Shown here in pieces: positions 1 through 6,161 of a stretch of 9,146 bases of DNA. Both the position numbers and the translations under genes were made by a program. The notes beneath the pieces were generated by a model, which searched no databases, was not told the DNA's origin, and saw only the letters and a list, made by a program, of their open reading frames with translations. Every line of letters starts with the position of its first letter. The first letter of the stretch is position 1. Source of the DNA: Candidatus Heimdallarchaeota archaeon (lineage in GTDB: Archaea > Asgardarchaeota > Heimdallarchaeia > JABLTI01); contig JAUVZH010000077.1 of NCBI GenBank assembly GCA_030602675.1, positions 1 to 9,146 of the forward strand, given 5' to 3'.

Positions 1-621
1 AAAATCATCTCCACCAAGAAGATTATTTCCACTCGTAGCTTTTACTTCAAACATTGCTTCTCCTTCATCATATGAAGTTTCAAGGATTGAAACATCAAAT
101 GTTCCACCTCCAAGATCGAAAACTAGAATTGTTTCATCTGTATCTTTACCAACACCATAGGCTAAGCTTGCAGAAGTAGGCTCATTAATAATTCTCAAAA
201 CATCTAAACCAGCAATTTTACCGGCATCTTTTGTAGCTTGCCTTTGACTATCTGTGAAATATGCTGGACAAGTAATTACTGCTTGTTTAATTTCCTCTCC
301 TAGAAAATCTTCTGCATCCTTCTTTAATTTTCGAAGAATCATGGCAGAAATTTCTTGGGGAGTAAAATTCTTGTCATCTATTTTCACACGATGTGTGGTG
401 CCCATTTTCCTTTTAATCGATCGAATAGTTCGTTCTGGTTTTGAAATAGCTTGTCTTTTAGCAATTTCACCAACAACTTGCTCTCCGTCTTTTGAAATAG
501 TAACAACTGAGGGAGTTATTCTACCACCTTCAGCATTAGGAATTATTGTGGGAGTACCACCTTCCATATATGCAATTGCTGAATTTGTAGTTCCCAAATC
601 GATACCAACTACTTTTACCAT
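1..621 (-). CDS. dnaK: Hsp70 chaperone DnaK, N-terminal 207 residues (3' end beyond window)
   Basis: This is the ATPase domain of the ATP-driven cytoplasmic chaperone DnaK, which works with DnaJ and GrpE to fold and protect proteins. The frame is open from an ATG at 619-621 to the left edge. Visible Hsp70 landmarks are the phosphate-1 loop VGIDLGTTNS (residues 5-14), RITPSVV (34-40), the CPAYFTDSQRQATKDAG block (118-134), INEPTSASLAYG (145-156), the phosphate-2 loop FDLGGGTFDVSIL (168-180) and GNNLLGGDDF at the edge. The start has a GGTGA site 6 nt upstream. It lies 37 bp after grpE on the same strand, so the two are probably one operon. Between residues about 70 and 90 it lacks the insertion of roughly 23-25 residues seen in E. 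coli DnaK and resembles the short form of Gram-positive bacteria, as known for archaeal DnaKs. Family assignment is certain; the substrate-binding domain lies outside the window. Confidence 0.97.
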   Translation of the reverse strand, partial: MVKVVGIDLGTTNSAIAYMEGGTPTIIPNAEGGRITPSVVTISKDGEQVVGEIAKRQAISKPERTIRSIKRKMGTTHRVKIDDKNFTPQEISAMILRKLKKDAEDFLGEEIKQAVITCPAYFTDSQRQATKDAGKIAGLDVLRIINEPTSASLAYGVGKDTDETILVFDLGGGTFDVSILETSYDEGEAMFEVKATSGNNLLGGDDF

Positions 622-627
622 TTTTTT

Positions 628-632
628 TCACC
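628..632 (-). promoter_or_regulatory. Shine-Dalgarno site of dnaK
   Basis: On the minus strand the sequence reads GGTGA, 6 nt before the dnaK ATG. It matches the archaeal anti-SD at the 16S rRNA 3' end and fixes the start codon. Confidence 0.75.
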
Positions 633-658
633 ATTAATTTTTTTAAAAATTTTCTTTC

Positions 659-1351
659 TTATTCTTTTGCGGTTTCTTGTTCAGTAGAAACCATAACTTT
701 TGCTGCTCGAACTACTCTATCCTTTATTTTGTACCCTTTTTCAAAGAGTTTTACAACTAAACCAGGTTCATGATTTCCAGAAGGATCTATACTGATTGCT
801 TCATGATAATAGGGATCAAATGTATTTCCTTTTTTTGGATTAATCAAAGTGACTCCCTCATCCTCTAAAACTCTCAGTAATTTTCCATGTATAATTGATA
901 TACCTTCAAAAGGAACAGTTTCGAGGTTGCTCTCTTCAGCAAATTTCAATGCTCTATCAATATCTTCGATTGGTTCAAAGATTTTGGAAAGAACTTTCTC
1001 TGAGGAATACCTAACATTATTTATTTCTTGCTTTTGTGCTCTTTTCTTGTAATTCTCAAAATCAGCTTTGAATCTTTGTAGAATGGATAAATACTCATCC
1101 CTTTCTTTATTTGCTTGCTCTACTTCCAACAGCATCTTTTTATTGGCTACTAGAAGTTCTTTTAAGCTAAAATCTTTAATTTTCTTATCGAATTCTTTGA
1201 TAAGCTTCTTTGCACTAGAATCCGTTTCAAGTTTGTCAATCATCGCTTCTATTTCTGAAATTAATTGTGAATCTTTAGTTATCTCAGTTTCTTTAGCTAT
1301 ATTATTATCATTGAGTTCAGTTTCATTCTTTTTCTCTTTGTTATCTGTCAC
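659..1351 (-). CDS. grpE: Nucleotide exchange factor GrpE
   Basis: GrpE is the dimeric co-chaperone that releases ADP from DnaK. The 230-residue protein has an acidic, polar N-terminus (1-45) and a long helix suited to the GrpE coiled-coil stalk (about 50-118). That helix includes RFKADFENYKKR (93-104). The second helix pair follows (PIEDIDRAL, 127-135; the HGKLLRVLEDEGV stretch, 155-167). The C-terminal beta domain has FDPYYHEAI (178-186) and the signature-like GYKIKDRVVRAAKVMVS (206-222). Length is typical of the family. The start is GTG at 1349-1351, chosen because an AGGAGAT site sits 8 nt upstream and an in-frame stop (TAA, 1370-1372) precludes any earlier start. It is first in a grpE-dnaK operon, the common order; dnaJ could follow beyond the window. 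Expression is probably heat-inducible, inferred from the family only. Confidence 0.96.
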   Translation of the reverse strand: MTDNKEKKNETELNDNNIAKETEITKDSQLISEIEAMIDKLETDSSAKKLIKEFDKKIKDFSLKELLVANKKMLLEVEQANKERDEYLSILQRFKADFENYKKRAQKQEINNVRYSSEKVLSKIFEPIEDIDRALKFAEESNLETVPFEGISIIHGKLLRVLEDEGVTLINPKKGNTFDPYYHEAISIDPSGNHEPGLVVKLFEKGYKIKDRVVRAAKVMVSTEQETAKE

Positions 1352-1359
1352 TGAGTTGT

Positions 1360-1366
1360 ATCTCCT
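1360..1366 (-). promoter_or_regulatory. Shine-Dalgarno site of grpE (GTG start)
   Basis: The minus strand reads AGGAGAT, 8 nt before the GTG at 1349-1351. Because the start is not ATG, this site is what supports it. Confidence 0.7.
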
Positions 1367-1404
1367 GAATTACCAACTATGATTTTTCTTCTTCGAGCAT
1401 TTTG

Positions 1405-1420
1405 CGGATATATTACTTAT
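1405..1420 (-). promoter_or_regulatory. Candidate TATA box of the grpE-dnaK operon
   Basis: The minus strand reads GTAATATATCCG, with TAATATAT at 1408-1415. Archaeal initiation about 25 nt downstream would fall near 1385, giving a leader of roughly 35 nt that holds the AGGAGAT site. The upstream A-rich stretch could serve as a BRE. This is inference from spacing in an AT-rich region. Confidence 0.4.
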
Positions 1421-1500
1421 TTTAAGTTATCCTCTAGGATTCAATTTTAGGTTCCTATATTAATAATTACCGTTTAATAAGATAAACATTTTAAATATTA

Positions 1501-1539
1501 CTATTTATGTGAGTAATTATCTATTTCGTGAGTAATTAT
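1501..1539. repeat. Two-copy tandem direct repeat of about 20 bp, possible operator
   Basis: CTATTTATGTGAGTAATTAT (1501-1520) is followed without a gap by CTATTTCGTGAGTAATTAT (1521-1539). The copies are identical except that AT in copy one is replaced by a single C in copy two. The shared core is GTGAGTAATTAT. The repeat lies about 85 bp upstream of the candidate grpE TATA box and about 160 bp before the plus-strand gene. A near-perfect two-turn repeat between divergent promoters resembles a binding site for a dimeric or cooperative regulator, which is inference. Confidence 0.75.
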
Positions 1540-1650
1540 ATTTAATTATCCTTTTATAGGTATTTAATTAGTAGTCAATAGCAACATCACGACAGATATT
1601 TGGTGTTGTCAGCAAATTTTTTTAATACTAGAAGCTTACTTGTTGTATTT

Positions 1651-1659
1651 CATAAATAG
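1651..1659 (+). promoter_or_regulatory. Possible TATA box of the membrane-protein gene
   Basis: CATAAATAG ends 43 nt before the ATG at 1703. Initiation about 25 nt on, near 1680, would give a short leader carrying GGCGG. The region is AT-rich, so a chance match is possible. Confidence 0.3.
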
Positions 1660-1702
1660 TTCTGATGTGGTTAAAACACCAAGATGAAAGGCGGAAAAGC
1701 TC

Positions 1703-2458
1703 ATGGGAATAAGTTATAGATATGCAAAACACATCTCAAAAAATGGATTGAGAGGTCTTATTGCTTTACTTGTTCTTGATACTTCTTGGTCTCTAATTAG
1801 ATTTATAATTTATCATGCAGTTTTTGACGGCAATCCATCAAACAATTTTATGACAATTGATAATATAATAACAAATTGCCTTTATGCAGCTTTTCTTGGT
1901 GCTTTAGCTGTAGGCATGTTTATGCTAGGAATTTATTATTTCAAAATCTCTAAAATTGGTTTAATAGCATCAATATTCCTAATTGGTGAAGTAGGTGTTA
2001 AAATAGCATATATCTTCTTTAGATTCACACAACTGATAAGTCAATCATATAATGATCCAATAATCCTTAATTTAATTCAAGTTTTTGAAATGATAACAGG
2101 TTTTCTTTTAATAAGCACCTTTGTTATTTTTGATTTCTTCCAAAGGCAGTTGAAGTCTAGAGCAGGAATTGGTTATGGTTCAGGATTTTTACCTTATGTT
2201 TTTGGCATTCCAGCTTTAATCTATCCAATTACTAACATTCTAAATTTAGCAAATGTAGATTACATTAATACAGTTGCAGCTTTACCGATAATGCACATGC
2301 TTTCGTATGTAGCAGCTATTTTAGAAATCATTCTCTTCTTTGATTTACTAAGACGATTTGATTATATGCAACCATTACAGGATGAAAGTGAGGACAGTAT
2401 AATTTATGTAAAAACTGCAATTCAAGCTAAAAAACAGGCAAAAATATTAGATACTTGA
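1703..2458 (+). CDS. Unrecognised integral membrane protein, six predicted membrane segments
   Basis: I do not recognise this 251-residue family. Hydrophobic segments lie at about 18-40, 58-80, 84-106, 121-146, 160-181 and 191-216. The basic N-terminus (RYAKHISKNGLR) and the hydrophilic C-terminal tail (217-251, with QAKKQAKIL near the end) suggest both ends are cytoplasmic. Charged or polar residues inside segments include D26 in TM1, E96 and K100 in TM3, E129 in TM4 and E208 in TM6, which could line a channel or binding site. There is no cleavable signal peptide or known catalytic motif. The ATG at 1703 is used because an in-frame stop lies 16 nt upstream; a weak GGCGG site precedes it. It stands alone on the plus strand, divergent from grpE and convergent with the nuclease-fold gene. 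A transporter or small-molecule sensor would fit, but no function can be assigned. Confidence 0.85.
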   Translation: MGISYRYAKHISKNGLRGLIALLVLDTSWSLIRFIIYHAVFDGNPSNNFMTIDNIITNCLYAAFLGALAVGMFMLGIYYFKISKIGLIASIFLIGEVGVKIAYIFFRFTQLISQSYNDPIILNLIQVFEMITGFLLISTFVIFDFFQRQLKSRAGIGYGSGFLPYVFGIPALIYPITNILNLANVDYINTVAALPIMHMLSYVAAILEIILFFDLLRRFDYMQPLQDESEDSIIYVKTAIQAKKQAKILDT

Positions 2459-2462
2459 TCAT

Positions 2463-2493
2463 AAAAAAATAGAGAAGAGTTATTATCTTCTCT
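2463..2493 (-). terminator. Shared terminator hairpin between convergent genes
   Basis: AGAGAAGA (2471-2478) pairs perfectly with TCTTCTCT (2486-2493) across a 7-nt loop. Read on the minus strand, the hairpin is followed by seven T residues (2463-2469), the layout of a hairpin plus U-tract. The stem includes the last codons of the minus-strand gene and the loop contains its TAA. On the plus strand the hairpin ends at a weaker T-rich stretch and may also help stop the membrane-protein transcript. Confidence 0.65.
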
Positions 2494-4039
2494 TTGGTTT
2501 TGATCGTTTGTTTTCCAAGCGCTTCAGCTTTTTCAGGTATTTATGAAGTGATTTCAACGGGACGATGGGAATATTTTCAACTCTTTTCCATCTTTCGTTA
2601 AGAGCTGTTACAATTAACAATTTAGCATTTGTTGTTTTAATTAGGAGTCTTCTTTCACGCAATTTCTTAGCTGCAATAGCAAAAATTTCATATCTCTTTG
2701 TTAAACTCTCACGATCGAAATACCATCCTCGCCATAAAGCTAAATCTTTAACTTCAACAATAACAATTGTTTTATTTCGACGGATAATCAAGTCAATTTC
2801 TGTAACTGTATCACCTTCGCTAATAATCTCCACATTTTGATCAACAACTATCCATCCACACAATGCTGAGATTTCCGAAACAACTTGCTCAAGATCATGT
2901 GCTTTCTTACTTCTAGTTGTTTCACTGTATGAATTGCAAAATCTCGAGAATAGCAATAAAGAGAATACAGGTATTTGTAAGTATTCTTCATCTTTCTTTC
3001 TAATTAATCTAGACAGAAAATAAGGGACGTCTTCTTTACCTAGTTGAAATGTCATCAATGTTTCATAAATCAAAATTTTCATTTCTTCTGTAGAACCAAG
3101 CTGCGCTCTATTTTCTTGCATTTCTTTTATCTTGGACATTTTTATTTCTTTGAATGGATTCTTGAGATCCTTCAATTCCATTAGAGCACCAAAGTTTTCG
3201 AAGAGTATTGAGAGAGCTTCAATTTCTGCTTCATTAAGTTGCCTCATTGATGCATAAAATTCTGTAATTCGTCTTAAATAAGCAATCTCACTATGCCACG
3301 CTTTAACCAAATCAACTAGTTCTGTTATTGTTCTATCAGACATTTTCCTTCTCTGATCTCTTATTTCCTTTAGTTTTGTACTTGTTCCAGTTTTTTGTGC
3401 AATTCCTATACTCTTCAATTTCTTTTCAGTTTCAAGGTATAACTCTGTCTCTACGAAATGCATTTCATTGTGCAATTCATATTCTAGTTTTATCATTCCA
3501 TTTGAAAACATGAAAGCTTGATCTCTTAGTTTTGCCCAATCAATAGCAAGCTCCATCAGATGTTTTTTAGCAGCTTTAGAAAATTCCATTTCTCCCTCAT
3601 CTTCAGCTGAAAGGGAATGGACTTGGTTAATTAGAAAATTAATTGCAGATAAGCTGATGATATCACTTGTTGTCGTTAAGTCTTGTCCTGTTGTTGCTAT
3701 TGAAACATTACTAAAATCATCGGCTGATAATCCATCCTTTGTCATTAGGATGGTTGCTAATCGCATAGCTAATTTTTCTCTTTCAGGTATAAAGGCATCT
3801 AGGGCATATTTATGATTATAATTTTTTAGTACATTTGCAATGCAGGAATAAACATGATTTCTTTTTTTAATCAACTTTTGATATATATAATCATCTTTGT
3901 CGAATTTAATTTGATCTACATCACTTTCTTCTTCATCGGTAGATTCAACTTCCTCTTCGGATTTTTCAACAGGTTCTTTCTGCTCTTCTGAATCCTGTGA
4001 TGAATCTTCACCTTGTTTGTTTTTTTGTACAACATTCAT
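2483..4039 (-). CDS. Acidic helical protein with C-terminal PD-(D/E)XK nuclease-like domain
   Basis: About 518 residues (numbered here from the alternative TTG start, 524). Residues 12-55 are highly acidic and low in complexity. Residues 56-380 are mostly charged helices without a motif I recognise. The C-terminal part (about 385-510) looks like the PD-(D/E)XK superfamily: a helix with E390/E395, EIDLII with D422, then IVIVEVKD with E435 and K437, a D-x12-E-x-K spacing typical of the active site. A basic tail (RLENKRSKPKRR) ends the protein and could contact nucleic acid. The ATG at 4037-4039 is preferred because GAAGGA lies 10 nt upstream; the TTG at 4055-4057 is possible but has no good ribosome site. 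It begins 70 bp after pyrH and is probably co-transcribed. It could act in DNA repair or processing, or be a catalytically altered relative. I cannot name the family. Confidence 0.85.
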   Translation of the reverse strand: MNVVQKNKQGEDSSQDSEEQKEPVEKSEEEVESTDEEESDVDQIKFDKDDYIYQKLIKKRNHVYSCIANVLKNYNHKYALDAFIPEREKLAMRLATILMTKDGLSADDFSNVSIATTGQDLTTTSDIISLSAINFLINQVHSLSAEDEGEMEFSKAAKKHLMELAIDWAKLRDQAFMFSNGMIKLEYELHNEMHFVETELYLETEKKLKSIGIAQKTGTSTKLKEIRDQRRKMSDRTITELVDLVKAWHSEIAYLRRITEFYASMRQLNEAEIEALSILFENFGALMELKDLKNPFKEIKMSKIKEMQENRAQLGSTEEMKILIYETLMTFQLGKEDVPYFLSRLIRKKDEEYLQIPVFSLLLFSRFCNSYSETTRSKKAHDLEQVVSEISALCGWIVVDQNVEIISEGDTVTEIDLIIRRNKTIVIVEVKDLALWRGWYFDRESLTKRYEIFAIAAKKLRERRLLIKTTNAKLLIVTALNERWKRVENIPIVPLKSLHKYLKKLKRLENKRSKPKRR

Positions 4040-4049
4040 TATTTTAGTT

Positions 4050-4055
4050 TCCTTC
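4050..4055 (-). promoter_or_regulatory. Ribosome-binding site deciding the nuclease-fold start
   Basis: The minus strand reads GAAGGA, 10 nt before the ATG at 4037-4039. It overlaps the alternative in-frame TTG (4055-4057), so it argues for the ATG. Confidence 0.5.
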
Positions 4056-4109
4056 AATATTTTTCCAAGGAAAATAAGAAATGCATATTTGAAGGAATCA
4101 AAGGTGTAA

Positions 4110-4799
4110 TCAGAATGTGATTAAAGTACCTATCTTTTCACCTAGTAGAGCTTTCTTTAGATTATCTGGATTACTTCCATTTACAAACTGTAATGCTATT
4201 TTTGATCGTTGGATAATTTGCACAGCGGTATTATCAAATAATGGATATTGTCCCGCCTTTGTTTCATGTTTTGATATTAGTTCTAGGAGATCGTCTATAG
4301 GCATTTCTTCTAGTAATATTGCATTAGGGGTTTTGTCTGGATCCTCTGTATATACGCCATCTACATCTGTCAGATTCACTAGTTTTTCAGCTGAGGTTAA
4401 TTCTGCAATGGATGCAGCTACAGCATTTGTAGATTGACCAGGTTGGAATCCACCACAAACAATTATCTTCTCGGTTAAATTGTATAATTCCTGAAATTCT
4501 AGGAAGCTATTTGGGGGATTTGGATAAGCAATTCCATCTAATGCTCCTATCAATAACCTTGCATTTAATTTTGCAGCTTCTATACCCATTATATCATTAT
4601 ATGATTCAGAAGCCCCTAATTTTCTGCTGGAAGCAATATACTTCCTAGCTATTTTACCGCCACCTACAACTATTGCACATTTCTTCTTAGTTTCTTTTAC
4701 TACATTACGAATTGTTTTAGCATATTTCGAGATTAATTTATCATTGATTTGTTCTTTATCATCAAATAATAATGATCCACCGATTTTTACTACAAACAT
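4110..4799 (-). CDS. pyrH: Archaeal-type UMP kinase (uridylate kinase) PyrH
   Basis: This enzyme phosphorylates UMP to UDP with ATP, the step after de novo UMP synthesis, in the cytoplasm. The 229-residue protein has the amino acid kinase fold: KIGGSLL (5-11) at the N-terminal phosphate loop, VVGGGKIARKYI (44-55) typical of archaeal PyrH, the GGFQPGQSTNAVAA stretch (116-129) at the UMP site, the nucleotide-site motif LTDVDGVYTEDPDK (143-156), KAGQYPLFDNTA (181-192) and a terminal GT-hydrophobic strand. Length matches archaeal UMP kinases and is shorter than the roughly 240-residue bacterial enzymes. Relatives such as isopentenyl phosphate kinase or N-acetylglutamate kinase are less likely given the GGGKIARKYI block. 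The start is ATG with AAGGA 12 nt upstream. The nuclease-fold gene follows on the same strand; 128 bp separate it from the upstream TPR gene, so it probably has its own promoter. Confidence 0.92.
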   Translation of the reverse strand: MFVVKIGGSLLFDDKEQINDKLISKYAKTIRNVVKETKKKCAIVVGGGKIARKYIASSRKLGASESYNDIMGIEAAKLNARLLIGALDGIAYPNPPNSFLEFQELYNLTEKIIVCGGFQPGQSTNAVAASIAELTSAEKLVNLTDVDGVYTEDPDKTPNAILLEEMPIDDLLELISKHETKAGQYPLFDNTAVQIIQRSKIALQFVNGSNPDNLKKALLGEKIGTLITF

Positions 4800-4897
4800 T
4801 TTTTTCTATTTTCCTTGGAATGTAAATTCCATTTTGATTTTGTTTTCGTGAAAGATAAATTTTGTGTGTTAATTGAAAATAGGCGAATCTCTATATC

Positions 4898-4909
4898 AAA
4901 AATAAAAAT
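4898..4909 (-). terminator. U-tract terminator after the TPR gene
   Basis: The minus strand reads ATTTTTATTTTT about 20-30 nt after the TAG of the TPR gene. Archaeal transcription often stops on such U-tracts without a hairpin. The call rests on composition and position only. Confidence 0.35.
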
Positions 4910-4927
4910 CCAATGCTCAGATTATTG

Positions 4928-5680
4928 CTATCTTGATAGGCTAGACTCTAGTTCTTTAATTTTATCTAAAGCAATTTTTACATTATCTTCTTGATTCAGA
5001 ATTTTATATAATTCTGCTAGAACTTTCCAGGCATCTGCATTGTTGTCATCTTGAACAACGCATTTGTAAAGGTATTTTAGAGCCTTCTTATTATTTTTAT
5101 TTTCAAATTCAATGACACCTAAACCGAATAATGCTTCGGGGTCATATGGATCCAGTTTAATTGCTTCAAAATAGTTCTTTGATGCTTCTTTGAATTTCTC
5201 CATTTTTCTGTAAGCATGTCCTTTTCCAGTTAAAGCATCGTTTGATCTTCCCAATTCACCAACCTTTACAAAACAGTCCAGAGCTAGTTCTGATTTTTCC
5301 AAATCCAAAAGAGTATAACCTTTTGCTAACCAGACAAAACTCAGTTCCTTATCTAATGCTAAAATTTTATTAAACAAATCAAATGCTTCCTCATTTCTCC
5401 TCAAATTGCTCAGAACTAAACCCTTAGCGTATAAAGAATCTATATTATCAGGTTTGAGTGTTAATACTTCATCGAAATAGTTCATGGCTTCTTGTAATTC
5501 ATTGAATTCATAGTGTATCATGCCTTTACCGTAAATTGCTCTGGTTTCTTCTGGATACTTTTCTAGAATTTTTTCATAACACCCTAGAGCTTTTTCTTTC
5601 TTTCCATGTCGAATAAATGATTGGGCATCTGTAGTCATTTCTAAAAGAAATGCTCTTTTTTCGCGTTCATTTTTTTCCAC
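4928..5680 (-). CDS. Tetratricopeptide-repeat (TPR) protein, about seven repeats
   Basis: A soluble protein made almost entirely of 34-residue TPR units, helix-turn-helix repeats that form a protein-binding solenoid. Numbered from the upstream GTG at 5687-5689 (253 residues), repeats run at about 17-48, 49-82, 83-116, 117-147, 150-182, 184-215 and 217-250. Consensus positions show in EEAFDLFNKILALDKE and KEASKNYFEAIKLDPYDPEA. No catalytic domain, signal peptide or membrane segment is visible. Two GTG starts are possible: 5687-5689, without a ribosome site, and 5678-5680, which has AGGTG 6 nt upstream and is preferred; the difference is three residues. The gene follows the winged-helix regulator by about 47 bp on the same strand and is probably in the same transcript. 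It likely scaffolds a complex, but the partner is unknown. Confidence 0.9.
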   Translation of the reverse strand: MEKNEREKRAFLLEMTTDAQSFIRHGKKEKALGCYEKILEKYPEETRAIYGKGMIHYEFNELQEAMNYFDEVLTLKPDNIDSLYAKGLVLSNLRRNEEAFDLFNKILALDKELSFVWLAKGYTLLDLEKSELALDCFVKVGELGRSNDALTGKGHAYRKMEKFKEASKNYFEAIKLDPYDPEALFGLGVIEFENKNNKKALKYLYKCVVQDDNNADAWKVLAELYKILNQEDNVKIALDKIKELESSLSR

Positions 5681-5686
5681 TTTTTC

Positions 5687-5691
5687 CACCT
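5687..5691 (-). promoter_or_regulatory. Ribosome-binding site deciding the TPR-gene start
   Basis: The minus strand reads AGGTG, 6 nt before the GTG at 5678-5680. It overlaps the alternative GTG at 5687-5689, so only the downstream GTG has a well-placed site. Confidence 0.5.
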
Positions 5692-5727
5692 AATTATTTA
5701 TCTGGTAATGTTAATTTCAATATTGCT

Positions 5728-6024
5728 TTAATATTGACTTGCTACTAAGAAAGCACGAGTAATTCTATAAAGCTCTTTTAGTTGCTTAGTTATTGGATGG
5801 TTTTCATTCAATTCAAAGAGTCGATTCCTTTTTGATCTTGTTTCAGTGATAATTCTCATCTTAACTAGAGAACCTATTAGATCATGGACTCGAGAGTGTG
5901 ATATCTCCAGCATTCGTGCTATATCTGTTAACTGATACATTCCTGTATTGTTAACCATAAAAAATTCAACTAATTTTACTTGAACAGAATCTCCGAGAAT
6001 TGAACCTAAAACCTTGTAGTCCAT
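5728..6024 (-). CDS. Small winged-helix DNA-binding regulator (ArsR/MarR-like)
   Basis: A 98-residue protein with one winged helix-turn-helix. Helix 1 spans about 3-23, the HTH with recognition helix about 31-56 (LTDIARMLEIS then HSRVHDLIGSLVKMRII), the basic wing about 60-73 (ETRSKRNRLFELN), and a C-terminal helix 77-96 that could dimerise. Cysteines are absent, so it is not a metal-sensing ArsR member of the Cys type. It ends about 40 bp before the TPR gene and probably shares its transcript. The ATG lies about 23 nt downstream of a TATAAA, so the mRNA is probably leaderless or nearly so; no good Shine-Dalgarno is seen. It may regulate its own unit; the target is unknown. Exact subfamily cannot be given from sequence alone. 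Confidence 0.85.
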   Translation of the reverse strand: MDYKVLGSILGDSVQVKLVEFFMVNNTGMYQLTDIARMLEISHSRVHDLIGSLVKMRIITETRSKRNRLFELNENHPITKQLKELYRITRAFLVASQY

Positions 6025-6041
6025 TTTAATTCCACAACTGG

Positions 6042-6053
6042 TTTATACTTTTG
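6042..6053 (-). promoter_or_regulatory. BRE/TATA promoter of the winged-helix/TPR unit, leaderless spacing
   Basis: The minus strand reads CAAAAGTATAAAC, with TATAAA at 6042-6047 preceded by a purine-rich BRE-like CAAAAG. The first T of the box is 23 nt from the A of the ATG at 6024. The start site would therefore fall at or next to the start codon. Confidence 0.6.
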
Positions 6054-6100
6054 TCTAGGTCTTTTCTTCTATAATAATTATTGTCAAACTGATGTGCTTA

Positions 6101-6145
6101 AATAAAATAAAAAAGATAAAAAATTAGAAAGTGCCCAAAAGGGCA
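6101..6145 (-). terminator. Terminator of the rps12-rps7 operon
   Basis: TGCCC (6132-6136) and GGGCA (6141-6145) pair across an AAAA loop, 17 nt after the rps7 stop. On the minus strand a long T-rich tract follows (about 6101-6130, with runs of four to six T). A GC stem plus U-rich tail is a strong stop signal, so the downstream regulator is not simply part of the ribosomal transcript. Confidence 0.7.
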
Positions 6146-6161
6146 ATTCGATTTCATGAAA

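Larger units (their letters stand above)
1352..1702. other. Divergent intergenic region between grpE and the membrane-protein gene
   Basis: This 351-bp AT-rich stretch separates two divergent genes and has no open frame that looks coding. It holds the candidate grpE promoter (about 1405-1420), a tandem direct repeat at 1501-1539, and a possible TATA box for the plus-strand gene (CATAAATAG, 1651-1659). A second AT-rich candidate lies around 1613-1630. I see no tRNA-like cloverleaf or strong hairpin. Confidence 0.6.

Noticed and set aside
254..637. Plus-strand open frame of 127 codons
   Set aside because: It is antisense to dnaK, whose conserved Hsp70 motifs explain the region; the antisense peptide has no domain features.
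849..1382. Two plus-strand open frames opposite grpE
   Set aside because: Ser/Leu/Phe-rich translations are the typical antisense product of Lys/Glu-rich helical genes.
2565..3513. Two plus-strand open frames opposite the nuclease-fold gene
   Set aside because: Both are antisense shadows without ribosome sites or motifs.
4117..4437. Plus-strand open frame opposite pyrH
   Set aside because: pyrH motifs run through the whole stretch on the other strand.
4064..4819. 13-bp inverted repeat flanking pyrH (TCCAAGGAAAATA at 4064-4076 and its complement at 4807-4819)
   Set aside because: A 13-bp match is expected about once by chance in a window of this size and composition; there are no target duplications or transposase.
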